64,000 nucleotides of DNA, from the NCBI GenBank assembly GCA_034007705.1, contig JAVEQK010000017.1, forward strand, positions 3,665 through 67,664, read 5' to 3'. The stretch is from UBA10518 sp022837185. GTDB lineage: Bacteria > Desulfobacterota > Desulfobulbia > Desulfobulbales > Desulfobulbaceae. The notes under the pieces are model-generated. The model ran no database searches, was not told the origin of the DNA, and saw only the letters and a list, made by a program, of their open reading frames with translations. Both the position numbers and the translations under genes were made by a program. Of the stretch, positions 34,749 through 41,925 are shown piece by piece (position 1 is the stretch's first letter; every line of letters starts with the position of its first letter).

Positions 34749-35942
34749 ATGAGCAAATTCAAGGTCAACAAGAGCTTCGCGGAAATCAACGCCCGGATCA
34801 GAGCGGGAGAGGCGGTGGTGGTCAATGCCGAGGAGATGATCGATATCGTCAGAAAAAAAGGACCGGTGGAGGCTGCCCGCAGGGTGGACGTCGTGACCAC
34901 CGGCACCTTTTCCACCATGTGCTCTTCGGGTGCTTTTTTCAACTTCCCCCAGACAACGCCGACCATCAAGGCCGGCAGGGTCTGGATCAACAAGGTGCCG
35001 GCCTACGGCGGACTGGCCGCCGTCGATTTTTATCTCGGGGCCACCGAACTCGCCGAGGACGATCCGCAGAACAAGATCTATCCCGGCGAATTCCGCTATG
35101 GCGGAGGGCACATCATCGAGGACCTGGTGAACGGCAAAAAGGTGTTCCTGGAGGCCAAGGCCTATCCGACGGACTGCTATGCCAACAGAAAATGCAAGAT
35201 GGAGCTGGCCCTGGCCGATTTCGGACAGGCTTTGCTCTGCAATCCCCGCAACGCCTACCAGAACTACAACTGCGCCGTCAATCTGTCCGACAGGACCGTC
35301 TACACCTACATGGGCATGCTGAAACCCCACTGCCGCAATGCCAATTACTGCAGTGCCGGGGAGCTCAGTCCCCTGCTCAATGATCCCTATTATCGGACCA
35401 TCGGCCTGGGCACGAGGATTTTCCTCGGCGGCGGCGTCGGCTACGTGACCTGGCACGGCACCCAGCACAACCCGGATGTGCCCAGGAGTCCCAACGGGAC
35501 GCCCCGCCGGCCGTCGGGGACACTCATGGTCCAGGGCGACCTGAAGCAGATGACCCCTCAGTGGCTGCGCGGCGTCAGTCTGCAGGGCTACGGATGTTCA
35601 CTGGCGGTCGGCCTGGGAGTGCCCATACCGATCCTCGACGAGGAAATGGCCCGTTTTACGGGCGTCGCCGACACTGACATCTTTACCCAGGTCGTGGATT
35701 ACGGGCATGATTACACCAACAGAGTGCACAGAAACTATGGGGAAGTCAGTTATGCCCAGCTCCGGTCGGGCGAAATAGAGGTGGCTGGCAGGAAGGTGCC
35801 CGCTTTTCCCCTGTCGAGCCGGGTCAAGGCTCTTGAGATCGCTGAAACCCTGAAACGCTGGATCCTGGACCGGAAATTTGAATTGGGCCAGCCGGTCGCC
35901 CCCTTTCCCTCGGTGGACTATTCCAGGGATGTCGAAGAGTAA
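34749..35942 (+). CDS. DUF39 homocysteine biosynthesis protein (aspartate-semialdehyde sulfurtransferase type)
   Basis: 397-aa protein of the DUF39 family, recognisable by VTTGTFSTMCSSGAFFNF, the WINKVPAYGGLAAVDFYLGA block, GGGVGYVTWHGTQHNP and LQGYGCSLAVGLGVPIPIL. In methanogens and some sulfate reducers DUF39 proteins act with a NIL-ferredoxin partner to convert aspartate semialdehyde plus sulfide into homocysteine, replacing the usual homoserine route. Several cysteines (C59 in TMCSSG and others at mid-protein) are candidates for persulfide chemistry. No NIL-ferredoxin partner is in the window. The larE-like gene follows by 25 bp, suggesting a two-gene sulfur-transfer operon. Confidence 0.88.
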   Translation: MSKFKVNKSFAEINARIRAGEAVVVNAEEMIDIVRKKGPVEAARRVDVVTTGTFSTMCSSGAFFNFPQTTPTIKAGRVWINKVPAYGGLAAVDFYLGATELAEDDPQNKIYPGEFRYGGGHIIEDLVNGKKVFLEAKAYPTDCYANRKCKMELALADFGQALLCNPRNAYQNYNCAVNLSDRTVYTYMGMLKPHCRNANYCSAGELSPLLNDPYYRTIGLGTRIFLGGGVGYVTWHGTQHNPDVPRSPNGTPRRPSGTLMVQGDLKQMTPQWLRGVSLQGYGCSLAVGLGVPIPILDEEMARFTGVADTDIFTQVVDYGHDYTNRVHRNYGEVSYAQLRSGEIEVAGRKVPAFPLSSRVKALEIAETLKRWILDRKFELGQPVAPFPSVDYSRDVEE

Positions 35943-35967
35943 CCGCCCGCAGGTTCCGGGCTGAGCA

Positions 35968-36768
35968 ATGGAGCTGCACGACAAGCACAAACGCGCCGGT
36001 CGCATCCTTGGACAGTTCGGGAAGGCTGCAATCGCTTTTTCCGGCGGCGCCGACAGCTCACTCCTGTTGAAGCTGGCCCTGGACATATTGGGACCGGATC
36101 GCGTCCTGGTCCTGACCGCCCGGTCATGCCTGGTCAAGCCGGCGGACACCGAACGGGCGGCAGACTGGTTCATCCGCCATGGCGTCTCGCCCCTCCCTGT
36201 TCATGAATTAATTGATTTCCAGCCCCTGCTCTGGGACGACTTCGTCCGCAATCCCGAGCACCGCTGCTACCTCTGCAAATCCAGGATCTATACTGTTTTT
36301 CGCGAAATTGCCCACTCGAGGGGTTTTGCCGTCCTGGCCGACGGCACCAATATGGACGACATGAACAGCACCAGGCCGGGCCTCAGGGCGATACGTGAAC
36401 TGGAGATAGAGACGCCCCTGGCGGCGGCCGGCTTGACCAAGGAAGAGGTCCGGGAGTTGAGCCGGCAACTGGGACTGGATACATGGAACCGGCCCTCGGC
36501 GTCCTGTCTGGCGACCAGATTGCCGGCCGGGCTGGCCGTCACCGCCGATCGCCTGGAACGGGTCGCCGAGATGGAGAAGTACCTGGAGGAAGCTGATTTT
36601 TCGGGATGCCGGGCCATGCTTGACAGGCATGATGCCGCCGGGGTCCTGATCCAGGTGCAAAGAAAAGACCTGCCGCGAATCGCAACCAGCCCCCAGCGCG
36701 AATATCTTATTGATTTTTTGAGTAATATGAACATAACAAGCGTTACCCTTGACCTGAAGGGACGATGA
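35968..36768 (+). CDS. larE: LarE-type ATP-dependent sulfur transferase with three conserved cysteines
   Basis: 266-aa PP-loop enzyme with the pyrophosphatase loop SGGADSS (residues 25-31). It has C100 and C103 in RCYLCK and C180 in PSASCLATR. The first-described LarE gives up the sulfur of a single cysteine at the C180 position to build the nickel-pincer cofactor. LarE relatives with three cysteines in this arrangement are reported to bind a 4Fe-4S cluster and use added sulfide catalytically, and this protein fits that type. No larA, larB or larC is nearby. It sits directly behind the DUF39 gene, which also handles sulfur, so an alternative role as sulfur donor to homocysteine synthesis deserves thought. 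Confidence 0.87.
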   Translation: MELHDKHKRAGRILGQFGKAAIAFSGGADSSLLLKLALDILGPDRVLVLTARSCLVKPADTERAADWFIRHGVSPLPVHELIDFQPLLWDDFVRNPEHRCYLCKSRIYTVFREIAHSRGFAVLADGTNMDDMNSTRPGLRAIRELEIETPLAAAGLTKEEVRELSRQLGLDTWNRPSASCLATRLPAGLAVTADRLERVAEMEKYLEEADFSGCRAMLDRHDAAGVLIQVQRKDLPRIATSPQREYLIDFLSNMNITSVTLDLKGR

Positions 36769-36851
36769 AGGCGACTGGTTCGATATCTAAAAATAAATCT
36801 TAAAATCGGCTAAAAGCGAGCACTGCAGGGGATAAAAAGGTATTTTTTCCT

Positions 36852-36880
36852 TTGACAAAGGATTTTGTATCGGATTAAAT
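36852..36880 (+). promoter_or_regulatory. putative sigma-70 promoter for HU gene
   Basis: A consensus TTGACA (36852-36857), exact 17-bp spacer and TTAAAT (36875-36880), about 95 bp before the HU start. Strong promoter-like site, as expected for an abundant DNA-binding protein. Confidence 0.65.
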
Positions 36881-36972
36881 CACAGCAATGAAGAGAGGTT
36901 GTGAATCAGGGTCCACCTGATGCGCCTTAAGAAGAGCCTTAGCGGGCAATATGAAAAAATTGGGAGGGAAGT

Positions 36973-37248
36973 ATGAACAAGAAGGAATTGGTTGAAGCTA
37001 TGGCAGGTGCGGCCGACATTAGCAAGGCTGCTGCGGAAAAGGCATTGAACGGCATGCTGATGTCCGTGACCAAGGCGCTGTCCAAAGGCGACAAGGTTAC
37101 TCTTGTTGGTTTTGGTACTTTCTCCGTGGTAAAGCGCGCCAAGCGTAAAGCCAAGAATCCCCGTACCGGCGCAATGATCAACATCCCGGCCAAAAAAGTC
37201 GCGAAGTTCAAGCCGGGCAGCAAGCTCGCCGACGCTGTAAAAAAATAA
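36973..37248 (+). CDS. hup: HU-type DNA-binding protein
   Basis: 91-aa histone-like protein that bends and compacts DNA. It has the standard HU fold: two N-terminal helices (NKKELVEAMAGAADISKAAA), the beta core GDKVTLVGFGTFSV, the DNA-binding arm with RNPRTG-like KNPRTGAMI, and the C-terminal VAKFKPGSKLADAVKK. A GGAGGGAA ribosome-binding site precedes the ATG. Flanked by its own promoter (36852) and a Rho-independent terminator (37269-37302), so probably monocistronic. HU alpha/beta or IHF identity cannot be fixed; a homodimeric HU is most likely. Confidence 0.96.
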   Translation: MNKKELVEAMAGAADISKAAAEKALNGMLMSVTKALSKGDKVTLVGFGTFSVVKRAKRKAKNPRTGAMINIPAKKVAKFKPGSKLADAVKK

Positions 37249-37268
37249 TTTTTACAGACAAGTTTCTC

Positions 37269-37302
37269 AAAAAACAGCTGGCATTTTTGTCGGCTGTTTT
37301 TT
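37269..37302 (+). terminator. Rho-independent terminator after HU gene
   Basis: AAAAAACAGC (37269-37278) pairs with GCTGTTTTTT (37293-37302) around a 14-base loop, ending in a T-rich run through 37308. Lies 20 bases after the HU stop and separates it from the tRNA. Confidence 0.8.
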
Positions 37303-37320
37303 ATTTTATATGGATGCGGT

Positions 37321-37397
37321 CGGGAAGTGGCTCAGTCTGGTAGAGCACAGCGTTCGGGACGCTGGGGTCGGAGGTTCGAATCCTCTCTTCCCGACCA
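37321..37397 (+). tRNA. tRNA-Pro (anticodon CGG)
   Basis: 77-nt cloverleaf with the CCA end encoded. Acceptor CGGGAAG (37321-37327) pairs with CTTCCCG (37387-37393). The D arm has GCTC/GAGC; the anticodon stem is CAGCG/CGCTG with loop TTCGGGA, so anticodon CGG at 37355-37357. The T arm is GGAGG-TTCGAAT-CCTCT. The first base C1 and overall loop sequences match bacterial tRNA-Pro. An open frame on the opposite strand is a familiar false call and is not annotated. Confidence 0.97.
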
Positions 37398-37712
37398 TAG
37401 CAGTTCGCAAGCCGTCAATTTTTTAAATTTCAATCCCTTCACCGGCCCCGCCACGGCCCTCTGACACTGTTGACCGGAGTCCCGCGCTCCGGCCGTATTC
37501 TCTGTTCCTTCCTCCTCCGGCACCCGTGCCTGCACACGGCGCGGCCCAGTTTTTGCCCAGTGAACTCGTTCTTCTGTCCCCCGGCTTCCGGCTTCCGATA
37601 CCGTTGACATCCGGAAAGGAAAAACCATATAATTTTTTCAGGGAATTCGAAGCAGTGGGTTCAGGCGTTTTGGAGCGGGGCGCGACGCTTTGTCAAAAGC
37701 GGGGGAGAAGTT
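37398..37712. other. 315-bp spacer between tRNA-Pro and pentaheme cytochrome
   Basis: No gene. It holds a short heptad-like run (CGGCTTC CGGCTTC CGATACC, 37582-37602), then the near-perfect promoter at 37604-37633 and the ribosome-binding site of the cytochrome gene. I looked for a second copy of the tRNA 3' end (an integration att site) and for an integrase, and found neither. Confidence 0.6.
37604..37633 (+). promoter_or_regulatory. consensus sigma-70 promoter for pentaheme cytochrome gene
   Basis: TTGACA (37604-37609), 18-bp spacer, TATAAT (37628-37633): both hexamers are perfect. It lies 80 bp before ATG 37713, implying strong, probably constitutive expression. Confidence 0.75.
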
Positions 37713-39134
37713 ATGCTTTTTCTGGGGGAAAACAGGTGGAAGGGTTTTTGTGCCGCTGCGGACATCATGCGGCGCCGGGTGGTTTTATACGCTGTCGCGG
37801 CAGTCATGGTGCTGCCGGCCGGCGCTTGGGCCGCGGTTTCCCCGGGCCCGCCTGATGAGTCCGCCTCGGCTTATCAAGGATACCATGGTGACGGGGGAAG
37901 TTTCGAGCCTTCGTCCCAGTGCAGTATCTGCCATGAAACCATCCATGCCCAGTTCAGGGAGTCCATGCATGCCAAATCGTACGAAAATCCATTTTTCAGG
38001 GCGGCTTTTTTCAAGGAACTGCTGCCGCGGCACAGGGAGGACAGGAGCCTGACCGGGGAGGCTGCCGGATGCATCGCCTGTCATGCGCCGGTGATGTACA
38101 CGCAGATGAAAGGTAAAACGATCTCGGTCAAGAGCGACGGTCCTGACCCTGGCGGGGTCGAATGCGATTTCTGCCATCGCATAAGCGGCTACAAAGGGGA
38201 AGAGCCCGGCAGCGCCAACTATGCCGCCGAACCGGGGAGACAGAAGTTCGGCCCGTTCGCCCAGACCTCGGATTGGCATCATGTCTATTCCGAACTGCAG
38301 ACCAAAAGTGAAATCTGCGGGATCTGCCACAACAGGGTCAACCGCCACGGGCTGGAGATAATTTCCACCTTCACCGAATGGCGGGAGAGCAGGTACGCGA
38401 AGCACGGTATTCAGTGCCAGGACTGCCACATGACGGTGCAGGGATTCCTGACCGCCGGCAAACCGGTCTATGAGTCGGGCCGGGCATCACAAAACGTCCT
38501 GACTTTTTCCCCGAAACGGGAAAGGCTGTATACCCATCGCTTCCCGGGGGCTCATTCGGAATCCCAGGTCAAGGGGGCCATTCAGCTTGAGATCAGGGTC
38601 GACAAGGACGTAGTGGCCGCCGGAGAAGAAATTGAGGTCAACGTGATCGTGGATAACTCCAAGACAGGCCATAAAATGCCCACCGGCAGCGCAGAGTTCC
38701 GGTTCCTCTATCTGGATTTCACCGCCGAAATCAACGACCGGGTCATACCTTTGTCGATCGAGTCGTTCAGTGAGGAAATGTTCGATGTTTCCGGCTGGGG
38801 AAGGTTTGACGCCGACATCCTCACCCCCGATTTTCCCGAGGGGAAGAGGATGTACCGGGCCATTTGCGTGGACCCCGAGGGACAGCAGACCCTTTTTTCA
38901 TTTGACGCCGAGCGCATTGTCTTTGACAACCGGCTGCAGGCCGACGAGATCAGGAAGGAGATTTTCCTGCTGCAGGTGCCGGAGAACGCCGGCCAGACGG
39001 TCGCCCTGACGGCGAAGTTATTTTACAAGCGCTATCCCGATTCCATTGCCGCACGGTTGGGGTTGGACAAGGCCAGGGAAGTGGAACTGGCAAGCGCCAC
39101 GAAAAGGATCGCCGTCGCCCGGGCCGGTGATTGA
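37713..39134 (+). CDS. exported pentaheme c-type cytochrome with C-terminal beta domain
   Basis: 473-aa protein with a signal peptide (core VVLYAVAAVMVLPAGAWA) behind a long n-region. ATG 37713 has a GGGGGAGAAG ribosome-binding site and is preferred, but ATG 37767 would give a more usual signal peptide. Five CXXCH sites lie in the first half: CSICH, CIACH, CDFCH, CGICH and CQDCH, arranged like cytochrome c554-type modules. The second half (~260-460) is heme-free and beta-rich with a TGHKMPTG motif seen in related Desulfobacterota cytochromes. Periplasmic electron carrier or reductase; the substrate is unknown. It has its own consensus promoter. Confidence 0.9.
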   Translation: MLFLGENRWKGFCAAADIMRRRVVLYAVAAVMVLPAGAWAAVSPGPPDESASAYQGYHGDGGSFEPSSQCSICHETIHAQFRESMHAKSYENPFFRAAFFKELLPRHREDRSLTGEAAGCIACHAPVMYTQMKGKTISVKSDGPDPGGVECDFCHRISGYKGEEPGSANYAAEPGRQKFGPFAQTSDWHHVYSELQTKSEICGICHNRVNRHGLEIISTFTEWRESRYAKHGIQCQDCHMTVQGFLTAGKPVYESGRASQNVLTFSPKRERLYTHRFPGAHSESQVKGAIQLEIRVDKDVVAAGEEIEVNVIVDNSKTGHKMPTGSAEFRFLYLDFTAEINDRVIPLSIESFSEEMFDVSGWGRFDADILTPDFPEGKRMYRAICVDPEGQQTLFSFDAERIVFDNRLQADEIRKEIFLLQVPENAGQTVALTAKLFYKRYPDSIAARLGLDKAREVELASATKRIAVARAGD

Positions 39135-39280
39135 CCCGGGGCACCGGGCAAGCTCCAGGCATTGCTTCCCTCCCCGGCCAGTATTTTCCTGTTTTCCTTT
39201 TTACCCTTTTTTCCGCAAAGCCGCAGGGCATGCGAATCGCGGTCCGCCCGCCGCCGCAGCAATTTTTCCCCATCTGGGCA

Positions 39281-39299
39281 AAAGATGATTATCATTATT
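39281..39299 (-). promoter_or_regulatory. Fur-box-like site upstream of msrAB
   Basis: Read on the minus strand the 19-mer is aataatgataatcatcttt, matching the classical Fur consensus (GATAATGATAATCATTATC) at 15 of 19 positions, including the whole central block. It ends 54 bp before the msrAB start, where a repressor could block transcription. The iron regulator itself is not in the window, and a chance AT-rich match cannot be excluded. Confidence 0.45.
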
Positions 39300-39353
39300 A
39301 TGAAATGGACAGGGGGAATCGGTTTTCTCTCCAGGGTAAAAGGAGGTCTGGTC

Positions 39354-40439
39354 ATGTCTTTCATCGCTTTGTCGGTATTCGTCGGGCTGCTGTCGATTTC
39401 CACGGCTGCCTCCGCGCAGGCGGCGGGGAGGAAGACCGCGATATTCGCCGGCGGCTGCTTCTGGTGCATGGAACCGCCTTTCGAGCAGCTCGAAGGGGTT
39501 GTTGAAGTGACCGCGGGCTACACGGGAGGCAAGACGGAACATCCAACCTACGAAGAGGTCAGCTCGGGGAGCACCGGCCATTATGAAGCGGTCCGGGTGG
39601 TTTACGATCCGGCGCGGATATCCTATGAGCAGTTGCTCGATGTCTTCTGGCGGCAGATAGACCCCACCGATCCGGGCGGCCAGTTCGCCGACCGTGGTTC
39701 GCAGTATCACACCGCCATTTTCTACCTGGATGAAGAGCAGCGGTTGGCGGCCGAGGAATCAAAAAGGAAGCTGGACGAGTCCGGCATGTTCGGCAGGCCG
39801 GTGGTCACGGCCATTCTGCCGGCGGCCCCTTTTTATCCGGCCGAGGAGTACCACCAGGACTACGCCCGGAAAAATGTCCTGCACTATTCCAGGTATAAAA
39901 GCGGTTCGGGCCGGGAGGCCTACCTGAAAAATACCTGGCAGGAAAACATTCTGGGCGGCGGGGCCACCGGCTATGAGATGCCTTCCGACGCCGAACTGCG
40001 CAAGTCCCTGACCCCGCTGCAGTACAAGGTGACCCGGGAGGAGGGTACTGAACCGCCTTTCCGAAACGAGTACTGGGACAACAAGCAGCCCGGCATATAT
40101 GTGGATGTCATCTCGGGTGAGCCGCTTTTTTCATCGCTGGACAAGTATGATTCCGGCACCGGCTGGCCAAGCTTCACCCGGCCGATCAATGACGCCGGCA
40201 TCGTCGAGAAAAAGGATTACCGGCTTTTCAGCGTGCGCATCGAAGTCCGGAGCAGGCTGGCGGATTCCCACCTGGGCCATGTCTTCAACGACGGGCCGCA
40301 GCCCACGGGACTCCGATACTGCATCAATTCGGCCGCGCTCCGTTTCGTGCCCCTGGAGAAAATGGCAGAGGAAGGGTACGGCGAATTCCTGCAGCTGTTT
40401 GGCGGGGAGAAGAATCAGGGTGACGGCGGGGCTGACTGA
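39354..40439 (+). CDS. msrAB: exported MsrA-MsrB fusion, peptide methionine sulfoxide reductase
   Basis: Repairs oxidised methionine, both S and R sulfoxides. ATG 39354 follows AAAGGAGG and opens a signal peptide (ALSVFVGLLSISTAASAQ), so the enzyme acts in the periplasm. The MsrA domain (~25-185) has the catalytic GCFWCME motif and the YHQDY segment. The MsrB domain (~210-340) has SGTGWPSF, SHLGHVF and catalytic Cys in RYCINS, without the zinc-binding CxxC pairs. The longer upstream reading frame has no ribosome-binding site. A Fur-like site lies upstream. Its 3' end overlaps the convergent NrdJ-tail-like gene by 25 bp. The reductant, perhaps a thioredoxin-like membrane relay, is not encoded nearby. 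Confidence 0.94.
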   Translation: MSFIALSVFVGLLSISTAASAQAAGRKTAIFAGGCFWCMEPPFEQLEGVVEVTAGYTGGKTEHPTYEEVSSGSTGHYEAVRVVYDPARISYEQLLDVFWRQIDPTDPGGQFADRGSQYHTAIFYLDEEQRLAAEESKRKLDESGMFGRPVVTAILPAAPFYPAEEYHQDYARKNVLHYSRYKSGSGREAYLKNTWQENILGGGATGYEMPSDAELRKSLTPLQYKVTREEGTEPPFRNEYWDNKQPGIYVDVISGEPLFSSLDKYDSGTGWPSFTRPINDAGIVEKKDYRLFSVRIEVRSRLADSHLGHVFNDGPQPTGLRYCINSAALRFVPLEKMAEEGYGEFLQLFGGEKNQGDGGAD

Positions 40440-40990
40440 TTCCTGCCGGCTTCCTCCGGATTCTGGTTGTAGCGGCTCAAAACCCCGTAGAGCATGTCGG
40501 GCAGGTCGTTTTTCTGGCGGGAGGACCGCTGGATCTGCTTGAGGCATTTGGGCATGGTCAATGGCTCGTGCAGGAATATGTGCCTGAGGATCAGGGAGAT
40601 GAGCCGGGTAATGGTGGTGAGATTGGAGATCCTCGACTGCAGTTCATGGTTCCGGTCAAAGGCGGTGGAGGCGAACACCTCGACCGGGTTGCCGTTGACC
40701 TCGCTGACCGAAAGATACCATTTGTTGTCTTCCCGGTCCACGGTCCGGTAGCGCTTGCCTTCCAGGACATCCGGCAATTCCATCGGTTCGGCGGAAGAGA
40801 CGCTTTCCGCATGGAGCAGCACCGGCTCGTCCTGGTAAAGGGGCCAGATTTTCCGGACCAGATCGGGGTGGTTCCTGACACAGGAAATCACCGTGCGGCA
40901 GGTTGAGCAGGCCTCAACGCCGCCGGTTTTTCGGGTTTTTCTGATTGCGCCGCATATCTCGCAGCGACTGTCCTTGTTTTTTTCCGGCAC
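40415..40990 (-). CDS. orphan NrdJ-C-terminal-like (TSCPD-type) protein with N-terminal zinc ribbon
   Basis: 191-aa protein. Residues 71-175 align with the C-terminal domain of NrdJ encoded at 2017-4188: both read LPDVLxxKRYR, then YLxV, NPxEVFA, an FD, TTxxRLxSLxLR and a final DLPxxL. The catalytic RNR barrel is absent. In NrdJ the cysteine-rich ribbon follows this domain; here a ribbon-like CEIC...CSTC (C10, C13, C28, C31, plus C37) precedes it. There is no signal peptide. It is divergent from cobO across 172 bp and overlaps msrAB tail-to-tail by 25 bp. Function unknown; it might modulate NrdJ, bind nucleotides or act in B12 metabolism. The homology is what I see; any function is inference. 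Confidence 0.8.
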   Translation of the reverse strand: MPEKNKDSRCEICGAIRKTRKTGGVEACSTCRTVISCVRNHPDLVRKIWPLYQDEPVLLHAESVSSAEPMELPDVLEGKRYRTVDREDNKWYLSVSEVNGNPVEVFASTAFDRNHELQSRISNLTTITRLISLILRHIFLHEPLTMPKCLKQIQRSSRQKNDLPDMLYGVLSRYNQNPEEAGRNQSAPPSP

Positions 40991-41027
40991 GACGCCCCTC
41001 CCGTTATTTTGTCATAGGATGCGCGGT

Positions 41028-41063
41028 CAGGTTGTCTTTCGTTCATCGAAAGAGTACAACCTG
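41028..41063. promoter_or_regulatory. long imperfect hairpin in the cobO / NrdJ-tail divergent spacer
   Basis: CAGGTTGTCTTTCG (41028-41041) pairs with CGAAAG (41047-41052) and ACAACCTG (41056-41063), a 14-bp stem with a 3-base bulge and 5-base loop. It lies midway between two divergent genes, 38 bp before the start of the minus-strand gene and 99 bp before cobO. It could be an operator or an RNA leader structure. It does not fit a cobalamin riboswitch, and no NrdR box is evident. Confidence 0.5.
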
Positions 41064-41162
41064 GAGGTAATCAACCATACTCCGAGGCGCGGGTAAAAGT
41101 CAATGTGATCAAAAGGACCGCCGGGGCGGGACTGCCTGGTATCCGGCGGCAGGGAATACAAA

Positions 41163-41702
41163 ATGGACGACAGGAATACCGAACACAAAAGTCTGCTGCT
41201 CGTATTTACCGGCAACGGCAAGGGAAAGACCACCTCCGCCCTCGGTCTCGCCTTCAGAGCCATGGGCCATGGGCTGCCGGTCTGCATGATTCAGTTCATC
41301 AAGGGGAACTGGCGCTATGGCGAACTCGAGGCGGCCAGGCAGTTCGCCCATCTTTTCGATGTGCACGTGATGGGGAGGGGATTCACCTGGCAGTCCGAGG
41401 ACCTGCGCAAGGATATCGAGGCCGCTCGGGCGGCCTGGGACTTCGCCGTCAAAATCATCGGGGAGGGTCGACACCATCTGCTGATCCTGGATGAGCTGAC
41501 CTACCTGATCACCTACGGCATGATCGATGAACAGACCGTCCTGCGGGGATTGACTGCCCGGCCGGAGAGCATGCATGTCGTTGTGACCGGAAGGGGGGCC
41601 ACCGCCGGTCTGATAGAGGCCGCCGACCTGGTCACCGAAATGCGCGACGTGAAGCATCATTATGCCGCCGGCATCATGGCCCGGAAGGGAATAGAATTCT
41701 GA
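41163..41702 (+). CDS. cobO: cob(I)yrinic acid a,c-diamide adenosyltransferase
   Basis: Attaches the adenosyl group to reduced corrinoids, making adenosylcobalamin. The 179-aa CobA/CobO/BtuR-type P-loop protein has Walker A GNGKGKTTSALG, the MIQFIKG motif and the LILDELTYLITYG and VTGRGA blocks; length is normal. NrdJ, encoded in this window, requires its product. No other cobalamin-synthesis gene is near. It starts 172 bp from the divergent NrdJ-tail-like gene, which hints at a shared regulatory region. Confidence 0.95.
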   Translation: MDDRNTEHKSLLLVFTGNGKGKTTSALGLAFRAMGHGLPVCMIQFIKGNWRYGELEAARQFAHLFDVHVMGRGFTWQSEDLRKDIEAARAAWDFAVKIIGEGRHHLLILDELTYLITYGMIDEQTVLRGLTARPESMHVVVTGRGATAGLIEAADLVTEMRDVKHHYAAGIMARKGIEF

Positions 41703-41836
41703 GCTGCCCGGGACAGGCCCGGAGAGAAAGAACACCATGACGGCACCGTGAAGGGGGGAAGAGGTTCACTCTTTCGTTCCCCCGGTCTCCGCGGCGCTTG
41801 TTTTCCTCCATATTTCGGCAATACTGTTCTTTGCCC

Positions 41837-41864
41837 TTGCAACTTTCCCCCTGGTTGGTATTAT
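41837..41864 (+). promoter_or_regulatory. putative promoter for ileS
   Basis: TTGCAA (41837-41842), 16-bp spacer, TATTAT (41859-41864), about 60 bp before ATG 41926. Upstream a GGGGGAA/TTCCCCC pairing near 41754-41788 could terminate or insulate the cobO transcript. Confidence 0.45.
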
Positions 41865-41925
41865 TTTCAGTTTTGCTACCCATTTATGAACGCACGACTC
41901 TATATTTGTCCGGGAGAGAAGCATC

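Noticed and set aside
37332..37628. Minus-strand open frame across tRNA-Pro ending in a SGREDSNLRPQRPE-like peptide
   Set aside because: This peptide is the well-known antisense translation of a tRNA gene; the cloverleaf on the plus strand is complete and explains the sequence.
37321..37712. Integrated element at the tRNA-Pro 3' end
   Set aside because: No integrase gene and no second copy of the tRNA 3' segment in the window; flanking genes look chromosomal.
40991..41162. Cobalamin riboswitch before cobO
   Set aside because: No B12-box or the paired helices expected of that riboswitch can be found in the 172-bp spacer; none before nrdJ either.
41703..41925. T-box leader for ileS
   Set aside because: No conserved T-box sequence or specifier stem is visible; T-boxes are also unusual in Gram-negative lineages.
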